Source of the DNA: Eublepharis macularius
Lineage: Eukaryota; Chordata; Lepidosauria; Squamata; Eublepharidae
Length of the DNA stretch: 64,000 nucleotides
Direction of reading: 5' to 3'
Assembly (NCBI RefSeq): GCF_028583425.1
Contig: NC_072807.1
Coordinates: 32,803,001 to 32,867,000, forward strand
Part shown: in pieces, positions 11,901 through 23,900 of the stretch
Layout of the letters: each line of letters opens with the position of its first letter
Position numbering within the stretch: position 1 is the stretch's first letter
Program-made: the position numbers and the translations under genes
The notes under the pieces: model-generated
Databases searched by the model: none
The model's input: the letters and a program-made list of their open reading frames with translations, nothing else
Told to the model about the DNA's origin: nothing

Positions 11901-14900
11901 ATGTTGACAGCCATTTTAGCTGGTGGGCTCAATGACATCCTGTGTGATTCGGAATAAGATTTGGCCTGTCAGCTAAAATGGTTGCCAACATTTTCAGTGA
12001 AATCTTAAGCAGAGTTACTCCGGTCTAAGCTCATTGAAATCAATGGGGTTAGACTGGAGTAACTCTGCTTAGCATTTATAAGTTTGTAAAGCATGTTTCA
12101 AAGGACTTCGATCCGTACTTTTCCACACTGGGTTTTGGAATTATTTTTTTTTGCCCAGGGTGTGTATGTGAGATCCCTCCTTCATTTCTTTTCATATTAA
12201 CATATAGTTTTGTCAATGGCATTAAATAAAGACTCTCAAGTTTTATGCTCATGAGGTAGAAACCAAAATTGAAATGGAGATTTTTAGGTTCTAACAGCAT
12301 GTATGATACATATGCCTTGTGCATATTTTCATTGTAGATCCCTTGCAGAAGGGAAAGAGAGCTACTTTTGGGTGGCAGCTGTCCCTGAAACTATGCACTG
12401 TAATCATGAGGGCCAGCCACTTGGTTCAATTTCAGTTTATCAACATACAAATCTGCTTCCTAATTCCTTGCTTTTCTCCCCATGTGCCCGCAACTGTGGA
12501 AGCACATGTTATTCAACATTCTTAAAAAATCCATATACCAATTTTAGTGCCTCAGATATTTGAGAGCTGCCCCTATTGTCCTTTGGAATAATTGCACATT
12601 ATTCTTTATCAATCTTAACTGGCAGAATGAGTGTATCCACTGGTCTTTTGCTTTCAGGGGAAGGCTGTGGCTCAGTGGTACAGCATCTGCTTTGCATGGA
12701 AACAGTCCCAGATTCGGTCCTCAGCACAGTTAAAAAGGAGCAGGCAGTTGGTGAGCACTCCCACTCCCATCGGCCTCCTCCCAGGAGGGGGACACTCTTC
12801 CCTGGTCTGTACAACATCTAACAGCTCTACATCCACCCCACGGGTTTGGGTGTTGAGGAGCTGTACAGTTTAAATGCCACTGTGTTTTACTCGTTGAAAT
12901 GGTTTTTATTTATCACGTTTATATTTTTGATGTGATCCACTCTGAGCCTGTTTTACAGGGAGAGCGGAATATAAGTGCAATAAAAGAAAAATAAAACAGA
13001 TAATGTGAAAAAACTCTGCTTGAGACCCTGCCGTTATGAATAGACAGTACGAAGCTTCATGGACCAATGACCTGATTTTGTATAAGTCAGCTTCCTGGGT
13101 GTTCAGATGTCTGACACCTTCACGAATCACTTGCTAAGTTTATTTCTGTATTCTAACCATCTGCATTTTGGATAAAGGGCACTTTTACAATATTTTAACC
13201 GTCAAGTCCTAAACACAGTTACACCCTTCTGAGTCACTGGTTTTAGAAGGATGTAACTCTTCTTAGGGTTGCACTGAAAGACGCTGTTAATTTGCATTGG
13301 TCCTTGGCTGCACCCGGCTTCCTTTTCGTATTATTCGCCATCCTTTGCTTGTGTTGTGTTGCTAATGCTTATATTTCTGATGAAGCTGTCTGCCTTTCAT
13401 CTTCTTCCTTTTTGTCCCCCTTAGAAATTTGCCTCTCATGCTGGCTCTGAAAGCTTCCCAAACAATGAACCGATTCACAGTTGAGCTATTTCCCTTTTTT
13501 GAGAAATTAAATTATCATAGATTATCACTTTCCCCTGCTGTTTGAATCCTTTTCAAGCAGTCTGATAGGCTTTATCTATATTTTTCCTGCTCTGGCTGCT
13601 ATTGTTTTATCTTTCGCATTCTGTACCTTTTGCTTTAATGTTTCTCATCATTTTTATCCATAGCAGCAAAGGTTCCCCCACACCCTCGCTTTTGAAGCTT
13701 TTATTCTCCTGGTATCAACTTTCTTTTCAACCCCTTTGACTTGATCGTACAATACTTTGTTGTTTTACTTCCCTACTCATTTTTTTTAAAAAAATGTTAA
13801 CAATTACAGTGTGAATTGTCTCTAATTCGTCTGACCCTTCTGGGATAGTTGGATTTTATTGTTTTGTATAACTAGTATTTATAGCCTTGGATATGAAACA
13901 TTCACTCACATAAGGCATCATCCAGCTAAATAGCTGTATCCAGAGAGAGTTACCTATTTGGACTCCTACTGATTTCAGTGGGCCTCCATACAGTATAGGA
14001 AATCCTATCCTGTCTAATCCCATTGGTTTCAATGAGCTTAGACTGGAGTAACTCTGCCTAGGATTGCACAGAGTTATAAACTTCTATGTCTACTGAGTTC
14101 AATGAACTGAGAAGTGTGTAAGTTTTGCTTACGATTACAGTGCACACAATGCAGGGCACACAATTCTTTTTTAATTTATGTGTATATAAAGTTGCCTTCT
14201 ACCATGTGAAATCATTGGTCCATTTAGTTCAATATTGTCTACTCAAATTGGCAGGAGCTCTCTAAGGATCCGAACAAAGTGATCTGATAACTAAAGACAC
14301 TTAACTGGCAATACCAGTGATTGAATTTTAGGACCTCTGGCATGAAAAACGAGCACTCTTCCTAGGGTAGCCAGGCCCTCCCAGTGTGAAATTGGGGGAT
14401 GGTGGTGTTGTAAGGAGCCTGATGGAAAGACTCATCTATCTAGTGTTTGGTACCATTTTTTACTAAATCAGCCCTACCCCACCCAACTTGTCACTTCTGT
14501 GTCATTCCCGGTGCGACACAGAAGTGTTCCGGAGCACTTGGGTGCAAGCTGAGGGGTTCTTAGGTCAGTTCCCATGTGTCCCCCCTCCCCTGCCAGCCAG
14601 ATGAGAGGTGAGGGGGTGGAGGCTGGGAGTGGGGGACCCTCACCCCCACTGGGGGGCTGTTAAACTAGCTCTTCCACTAAGCCCCTGGGAATAACTGGAT
14701 ACTTCCCTAATTATTTTCCCATACTATACTCATCATATACTGTGATGCGTTATTGGAACATACCCCAGCCTTTCTAAGCTTCTTTTTAACAGTTTGCTTA
14801 GCTCATTTGACTCCAGTACATCTGCAGGCCTAAAGCCTCCTATGTGTTGGTGAACTTTTTCCAGCAACAGCATCTAATTATTTTTCTTGTTTAACTGCTT

Positions 14901-17900
14901 TGCTAAACTTTTGCCAATTTTTTTGTTCCTGAGAGTAGATGTGTATAAAAGGGGTTCATCTCATTCTGAAGAACAGAACTATTCTCTAGAACTTTATGCA
15001 AATGTTATCATTGTATGCATCAAGTGTCAGAACTTTATTTACATACTCTCATCTAACTGGCTGTTTGACAGAATTTTGCCTCTTCCTCATCTTGGGAACT
15101 AAAAAACCCTTTCCTCTCACCCAAGTGTCCAAAGTAGAGATGGGCACAAACCAGAAAAAACCCGAACCATGTGGTTCGTGGTTCATCAAATTTCACAAAC
15201 CACAAACCATGAACTTTCACGAACCTGCCCCTGGTTCATGAACCAGCTCATTTGGTTCGTGAAAACGTCACTTCTGGGTCAGAAAATCATCACTTCCAGG
15301 CCAGCAGAAGTTCAGTTCCGGGTCAGCAGAAGGTCTGCAGGAAGTCCATCCCCTGTTGCCTAGGAAACTGATTGATTGGCACCAGGCTGTCTGCAGTCAT
15401 GAACCAAAAAATGAACCAAACAAACCAGCCTAAAAGTTCATGACGGTTCGTCAGAAATGGGATCTGACGAACCGTGGTTCATGAACCATGAACCGGCCTG
15501 GTTCATGCTTAATTTTGGTTCATATTTCAGTTTGTGCCCATCTCTAGTCCAAAGTAGAGTTGCCAGCCTCCAAGTGGAAGCTGGAGACCTCTCAGAATTA
15601 CAACTGACCTCCAGGTCACACAGAGCAGTTCCCCTAGAGAAAAGGGCTGCTTTGGAGCGTGAACTCTATGGCATTATACCCTTCTGAGGTCCCTCCCCTC
15701 CTCAAACCCTGCCCTTTCCAGGCTCCACCCCCAAAATCTCCAGGAATGTCCCAACCTGGAGCTGGAAACCCTAGTCTAGAGTTTGAAAATAGGATGGAAT
15801 GGGAGGGCTCTATGTAGCTCTTAGAAGGAAATTCCAGGAATAAGAGGAAGAAAGTATACTGCTCAAGAAACCATGACATATTAGGGTGGCTGAGGATGGT
15901 AGAAATGGAATAGTGGGTGATAATGTTGGGAAATAAGCAAAGGTCTCCATCTAAGTGGCTATTTATTTTTATGCTGGTTTAAATTTCAGTTTTTGTGATT
16001 TTATTTTAAACTTTATTTCATTGCAATGACTATTCCGAAGCTAAGAAACTGACTGTTATTGCTGTAACTTTCATATAAGTGATCCCGATTTACGGCTGCC
16101 ATTCTAATATGTGATTATTGTATGCTGATCTGTTATTGTTGTTGATTTTATTTAATTGTCCATAAGCCACCTTGACTGCCTTTGGTGGAAAAGAGAGTAG
16201 GATAATAACGTGTTTTTTTTTTTAATTAAGTTTAATTTCAAGAACTCATGCAGAAATTCTTTCTAAAAGGAAAAGGGTGTTTCCTTGGGCTAAAAAAAAG
16301 CCAACAATGGGTTGACTTGCTTTGTTCTTTGCCAGGTTCTCTGTTATCAGAAAACATGTGTTGAAATAGCTCAAACGAAAAGCTTTTTAACAGTATAATC
16401 CTAAACAGAGTTACACCCTGCTAATCCCATTGATTTCAATGGATTTAGAAGGTTGCACACTTAGGATGGCACAGTTGGTTGCCTGTAATTTCTCAGACCA
16501 TAATCACACCACAATTTATGAGTTCATCAATAGTACAAAAAAAGAGAATGACAGAATGATCAAATGTCCAGCATTAAATCAAAATCTCCTTAATAACAAA
16601 AAGGTCCCCTCAGCAACGATTCTATCATAAAACAAGAGTATAATTCAAATCACAATGCCATTCCCACCAATACAGGGAGACAAGAAGAATCAAATGTCAA
16701 TTCCTCCCCCCTCACCCGCCTTATTTTATCAGCATTTAAGTTCTCAGATCTTTATATTAATATCTCCAAGTGCTTCATTAGAAGCTTAACTCAGAAGGAG
16801 AACTTTGATCCTCCACAAAAATTAAACAATGCTCCCACTGCTTATAACCTTTACGGCTGTTTTAAAATCCTTCATCACAGGCACTGCCTTGATAAAAGAG
16901 AGAGACTTATTGTCAATGATCCTTGCTTCCCAAAGAACTCACATTAATAATCTTCCTTTTCACCATGCAGGGCCATATTATTCATAAGGCTGACTAGGCC
17001 GAAGCCTAGGTCAGGACCATATTATTCATAGGGTTGTCAGCCTCCAGGTAGTGGCTGGAGATCTCCTGGAATTACAACTGGTCTCCAGGCCACAGAGATC
17101 AGTTCACCTGGAGAAAATGGCTACTTTGGGGGGTAGACTGTATGGAATTATGCCCTGCCAAGGTCCTTTCCCTCCCCAAACCCCACTTTCTCCAGGTTTC
17201 TCCAGGTTTCACCCCCCCCCCCCCCAGATCTCCAGGAATTTCCCAACTTGGAGCTGGCAACCCTAATTATTCATAAGGCTGACTAGGCCGAAGCCTAGAT
17301 GCCCTGCAGGAACTAGGGGCCCGTCCATTTTTTTCCTGAGGCACACTCTCACATAAATTAGAATTCATTGATTCTTTTTTATAACTTCTATTAATAAGAT
17401 AATTAATTGCTTCCTTATTGAAATGAAACAAATTGCTCTTATATTAAAACAATTATCCATAAGTTATATATTTTTAATAAATAATAAAAAAATATTCACT
17501 TCAAAATATTACAGTATTGAACAATTATACCCCCAAAATGTGCTTTCCTGAAGAGTTCTACTCAGGCAATACAAACATTTTAAAAATATTTAAAAATAGA
17601 ATTCTTCAGGAGACCCTCAAAATGGATATAGGGCTATGCATTGCAGTCTAGTACCTACCATGCCAGGGTCAGACTGTCAGCTGTAGCGGGGTGAAAGACT
17701 GGAGTGCCGGAGGGGGCCCGAAATACCTGAAAGCCTAGGGGCCCAGCCAAAAAATCTTTTTTTGCAGCAGTGAGAGATTTATTTACCTTTCTCTTGGTTC
17801 TTGCTGGAGATCCAATGATTTGACCATGTTACCAGCAGCTGGTCACCAGGCACAAAACTATGGTAGGAACTGTGCAATGTAAAGTTAGGCTATCCTATGG

Positions 17901-20900
17901 CAGTGCAGAAGTTGCTTCTTTGTGGCCTGGGATCTGTAGGGTACGTGAATTAGAAGACTAAGGGCTAAGCCACAAGTGACGCTTGACACTAGTTGGACAC
18001 TTGTCAGCTTCCCTCAAGTTTTGATGGGAAATGTAGGCATCCTGGTCTCACAGCTTCGCTCTCTGTCTGCTGTCCAATGGACTTTTCAACTGTCACTTGT
18101 CCAACATTCCTCCAAGCTGCCTACATTTCCCATCAAAACTTGAGGGAAGCTGACAAGTGTCCAGCTAGTGTCAAGCGTCACTTGTGGCTTAGCTCTAAGA
18201 AGACAGAACTCCAAGAACCTGGGATGCCCTGAAGGTCTGGACAGACAGAGGTGCAGCTATAAATTCAGTGGCTCTTTTACCTAGGAGAAAGGAAGCGGGG
18301 AAATAGGAACATGGGACAATCCCCTTCTTTCAGGCTTCAGGGGTGTGGCTCTGAGAAAATGATGCAAGAAACATTCTCCACTGACCTTGAAGAAAACCTG
18401 GGATATAAATATGAGGAACTGAATGGGGAGGAAACATACAGTGCAAGTAGAGAACCAGTTATTATTTGTACTAGTAGCATTATACATAAGGGGCGGAGGG
18501 TTATGCATTGTATAAAAAGCAGCAGTGGGGATTTTTGTCTGGAGGCCAGTGATGGCTCTCAGTAGCCTAGGGGGCATCTTAGCAATTCTGGGGGCCCATG
18601 TACTCCAGTTAGCAAGATCGAAACACGTCTGTTAATAATTGGACGTCTTGGAGGTCTTTCATAAGTTGGAAACAACTTGATGGCATATACACACACACAC
18701 AAACAAAAGTCGAGGATGGTGCCCCATAATCACTACCTCCTCCATCACCTCCGTCTCCCCCCAAGGCCAATCACTGCTGCTGCCAGAAGCCATCCACCTG
18801 ATGCCATACAGTTGTCTTCTTCTTCTTCTCCCCCACTTCTGGAAGGGTGGGGCCATGGGCAGTTGGGCCTGGGGCAGCTTCCCTGTTGACCACTGGCTAA
18901 GACACCCCTTCTGCAGCCCTGTAGCTAGCAAGTGTGTGTCAATCAACATTCCCAGCAACCAAAATACAGAAAGTATTCTCAATGAGCTGAAGGAGCAACG
19001 CTGTCGGATTGCAAGGGAACGAAATGATGACTCTGGGCCCAAGTCTGGCACAGTTTTGTAAAAAAAGTCTGGCAACATAGCCTCCATTTCAAAGGTGATG
19101 AAAGAAGGGCAAAAGAATCAAAGTACTTCCTTTTGGGCCTCATGCACCTCTGTTGTTTCTTTTCAGGGTCTGGATCCCTTGGTGAGATCAGAAGCGTGGA
19201 AGTTTCTCACGGGCTACTACTCATGGCAAACATCACATGATGAGAGACTCACCATTGAAAGTATGAGAAGGTAAAAATGTGTCTGGGCAGCAGAAGTAGC
19301 TCCTCACATCCTACTATTCCAAAGGTGGGAGATTTTTTCATTTTCAGTCATTCCTTCTTCTGCACATCTTTTTGGGGATGAGGCCAAGGCTCATTGCTAG
19401 AGTATCTGCTGTGAATGCAGAAAAGCACAGGTTCAGTTCCCAGATCAGATAGCAGGAGATGTGAAAGACCTTTCCCCGAGACCCTAGAGAGCTACTTCCA
19501 ACCAAAGAAGAGAAGATTGACCTAGGGTCCAAGTCAGTAGAAGACAGCTTCTTGAGTTCATGGAATATTAAAGGTACAGGCACCCTCTCTTCCATTGAGT
19601 ATGGTCTCCGTACTATGGGTACATTTTATCAGAATGTCCTGGGTAGAACACTTGTGCCATAAATCATTGGGGCAGAGGAAGACAATTAACAGGCAGAGTC
19701 ATTCACATCCTATTGCTACAATAACAAGGCAAGTTGTATTTTCTACATATGTCACTTATATAACAATAAAGGCTTTAATGGCCTCTGGCCTCTGTTGAAC
19801 CCAAATAGTAGTCTGGCAACACTACCAAAAAAAGCAAGAACTTCTTGCCTGTTTGCAGCCAGTGTGGTGTAATGATGGCTAGAATGTTGCACTAAACTCC
19901 GAGCGAACCAGATTCAAATCTCTACCTGTCATGAAACTCAGAGTCTCTCTACCTGAGACATCTGACATGTGAAGAACACATGTCAGGAGAAGCAATGTTA
20001 GCCTGGAAGGGTAGTTTTAAAAGACAGAGCCAGCGGCAGGACAAAGGCTTTGCTATACACTGAAGCTGTGTGAAGGGGCTGTGAAATGCCAGAAGGGAAA
20101 CTTCAGCCCATTAGAACCTCTCCAGGTCCAAGCCTGGCTCTGGAAGGCAGCTCCAGGCCATTTCCATTCCTCGCTGCCCTCTGGTTGCCATCCCACACAG
20201 TTTTCTGTGAAACTAACAAACACATGCAGAGGCGTCTCATGTAGAGAGACTCTCATAGCTAAACTACAAAAGCCGAATTACTGGAGGAGGAGCATGTGAA
20301 GGGAGTCGCAATGTTAGCCGGGATGCTGAGTTTTAAAAGAGATCGGAAGGCTTTGTTAATTTCCCTTCTCTACAGAACCAGGGAGATGCTGCTCAGGAGG
20401 TTTGTTTATTTCCTCTTCCCCTCTTAGTAGGGAAATTGAAACTGACAGAGCCTTTGGGAGGCAAAGAGGAAATTAACAAGCCCCCTGAGCAGCGATCTCC
20501 CTGGCTCTGTAGAGAGGGGAAATTGACAAAGCCTTCTGATCTCTTTTAAAACTCAGCTTCCCGGCTAACATTGCGACTCCCTTCATGTGGTCCTCCTCGC
20601 GCAATTTGTCTCTTGTAGCTTGGCTCTCAGAGGGTGATCTTGGGCCAGGCCACTGTGTCTCAGCCTAACCTACCTCACAGAATTGCCAATTATGGTTTGG
20701 GAAATTCCTGGAGATTTGGAGGCAGTGGCTGAGGACGGGAGAGTTTGTGTCCAAGAGGGATTTCAGCAAGGATTTGATGCCACAGAGTCCACCTTCTAAA
20801 GCTGCCATTTCACTCAGGGAAACTGATCTCTAGTTTGGAGATCAGTTGTAATTCTGGGAGAACTGCAGCGCCCACCTGGAGGATGGCAACCCTACCACAA

Positions 20901-23900
20901 GGTTGTTGTGAGGATCAAATGGGGGAGGGAGAATTGTGTACACAGTTCCAAGCTCTTTGAGGAAGGGTGAGATAGAAATCTCCTAGATACAAGAGATCTC
21001 TTGGCAGGCTCCAGGCATATAGATTTTTACCTCTCCTGCCTCTTGAGTGAGCAGCGAACATATTGAAGGACTCCAAAGCTCAGCGAGGAGAGAGCATGAG
21101 TTGTAAATGCAAAGTCCCAAGTTCCTGATTTTGGTAGCAGTGCTGAGAAATCATCCTGGAGCCTTAGAGAACGGTCTGTTTCAGGATGGGGCCGTTTCTG
21201 GAAAGTGATTTCATTTTGCAACTGTTTCTCAATATCACTGCCTAGGAGGGGGGCAGACAGGGCCACTCTGAGCAGAGTTAGACCCATTGACTTCAGCAGA
21301 CTAAGAAGGTCATCACTCTTGGCAGTGAGAGTGACCCAACAGACAACTTTTCTGGTTGTTCCTGGTGTCCAAATGGATAATATTCTGTCTGCGGACCTGA
21401 AGATGGCAGTGGGGAGGCCTGCCGTGCCAAAAAAGCAATGGGCACATGCAGGGCTCATTTCGAGGGGGAACGCGCAGGAACGCAGCTCCAGCAGTTCCCC
21501 AAAGAGGTCACATGATAGGTGGCCCCACCCACCTGACTCTCGGCCATTTTGGGCCCATTTCAGCCTGGATTGGGGCCAAAATGGCCCGGACTGGGCCTCT
21601 GACGGGTGGTGGATCACTCTCCTGTTCAGCAGCAGCCCAATTCTGACCATTTTGGGCCCCTTTTCGGCCATTTTCTGCCCCTTTTTGCCATTTTGGGCCC
21701 AATTTCAGCCCTGAATGGCCAGGATTGGGTCCAAAACAGCCAGGATAGGTGATGTCGGGGGAGTGGCATATGCAAATCAGTTATGCTAATGACACATTTC
21801 CAGTGCTGGCAAGGGGTGTAGCATATGCTAATGAGTTATGCTAATGAGTCCCTCCAGCTCTTTTTCTAAGAAATGACCCCTGGGCACATGGCAGGCCTTT
21901 GTTTTTGAGGCGGGGATGTGGCTGAGATGCTTTGCCAAAGGACCCAGGGTCCATTCCTGGAGTCTCATTCTGTTTGCATGGCATGTGCTGAGGAAGATAT
22001 TTCTTTGCTCTGGAGAACCACTATTAGTCAAGAGTAGACCATACAGAGCTCAGTGGGCCAGAGATCCGATTTGATATAAGGCAGCGTCTTCTCTGTGTCA
22101 CTTGGGCCGGATGCCTTTCATGTCCTTCTTATGAACATTTTGTCCTGAACCACTGCCCAGTGATGAGCTTTGCAACCTGCTGAGCAACATCACTGGCCAA
22201 AGTGAGTCCATCACACTGCGGTTAGCAGTGCAGCTACTGCAAGCCTGTTGAAAAGTTGGCCAGCTGAGATTTCAGTAGCAAAGGTTGCTGTGGGAAAGGG
22301 ACAGGACTGTCCTCTTCTAGAGGAAGGCAAAGTGGAAATGGAGATTGTGGTTTTAGAACTAACGTGGGCAAGGGGGGAAGGGAGGCACCGATGTTGTTCA
22401 ATTCGATGCAACGCTTTCTTGTTCTCCCTGCAGGAAAAGTTATGAATCCTTGTGCAACATGTGCGACAAAATCCAACCGCTGCTGGAAACAGAACACCGG
22501 GATTTCATGGATGTCCGCAACTTCATCAGTAAGTAGTGAACTTGAAGAGGGCAGGAATCTTTGGCCAAGTCATACCTGGCGGTGAGTTTTGAGGTGCTCA
22601 GTTCCAAATGCTCGACTGAGATAAGGCACTTCAACCGACGCATATTTATTTATTTAAATGATTCCTTAATTTTTAACATGTGCTTCCAATGTCTGATATT
22701 CTCAATCCGTTTATTGGGTCGAAGTCCACACATGCCATCTTGGATGGTGGCTCAGTGCTTTGCATGCAGAAGGTTCCAGGTTCGATTCCCAGAATCTCTG
22801 TTTAAAAAGACCAGGTACCAGGTGATGGGGGAAACCTCTGCTTAAGACCCTGGAAGTCTGACACCCATTTAAGGAGACAGTCTTGAGTTTGATAGGCCAA
22901 AGGTCTGACTCATTAGAGGACAATTCATGAAAATTATAAGCTCTTATCCATACCGACTTCCAAAGCTAGGTCAAAGAGTCCCCGTAACTAAAAGTTCTGG
23001 AAAGAAAGATCACCCAGGGGAGAAGATGGAGAAAGGCAGGTAAAATATAGCTGTGAGAGAACATGACTAGAAAACACCTGAGGGTCTATTTCCTCACAGA
23101 TGAAAAGAACCATGTTAAGTGATTATTCTGATTATATTCAGATTTCCATCCCAGCTTCTCCCAGTTGTATAACAAAAAGAATATTAAATGATACAGCAAA
23201 ATTAATGTTACAAATCAGTGTCCGCTGCATAAATCAGCCCCAGCGAGCCGAGGAGAAGATTTACTGCTTAGATGGGACTCAGACTGGTCCTTCGGATGTA
23301 ATACATTTTCCATCTAGTGGAGAATTCCTTAAACAGGTCACATACCCGGGGAAACGTTCCCTTTACATTGCCCTTCTTTCAACCAAGAACTGGTATAAAA
23401 TGAAATCCGTTTTCCACTTTTATGGGGAACGATAGCAACTCCCTCAATGCTGTACTGTTCAAGGGCAGCCCAGGGGCGGGAGATCCCCTACCCTGCATCT
23501 CCTTGTAAAGTAGATTTTAAAACATTCCACTCAGTTTTAAATCACTCGGCTGATTTTTATTTTAGGGGTTTTTTTTTACAGTCAACCTCAATATTTGACA
23601 ATAGGCTGTTTCATCTTCATAAGCAGCAATAAAGTGTCTGATGTTTTTATCCTGCCTTTCTATCAAGGGCAACAGACAACGTTCTTCATTTTATCCTCTC
23701 AGCAACCTTGCGAGGTAGATTAGTGCATATTTACATGTTATGGCATACACAGGTTGAGGCCAGGGTCCCCACCTTAGAATCATAGAATCATAGAGTTGGA
23801 AGGGATATCCAGGGTCATCTAGTCCAACCCCCTCCACAATGCAAGAAATTCACAACTACCTCCCCTTCTCCCACACACACCCAGTGACATGCCCAGAAGA

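Larger units (their letters stand above)
19858..20970 (+). repeat. tRNA-derived SINE broken by three DNA transposons
   Basis: Head GCCAGTGTGGTGTAATGATG at 19858-19940; body GGTGATCTTGGGCCAGGCCA at 20630-20680; tail AGGTTGTTGTGAGGATCAAA from 20896. The pieces join in consensus order once the elements at 19941-20252, 20256-20626 and about 20680-20894 are removed. Confidence 0.85.

Noticed and set aside
21027-21671. 214-codon frame on the - strand
   Set aside because: Most of it overlaps the hAT-type element 21449-21882, and its last part repeats in the sister copies.
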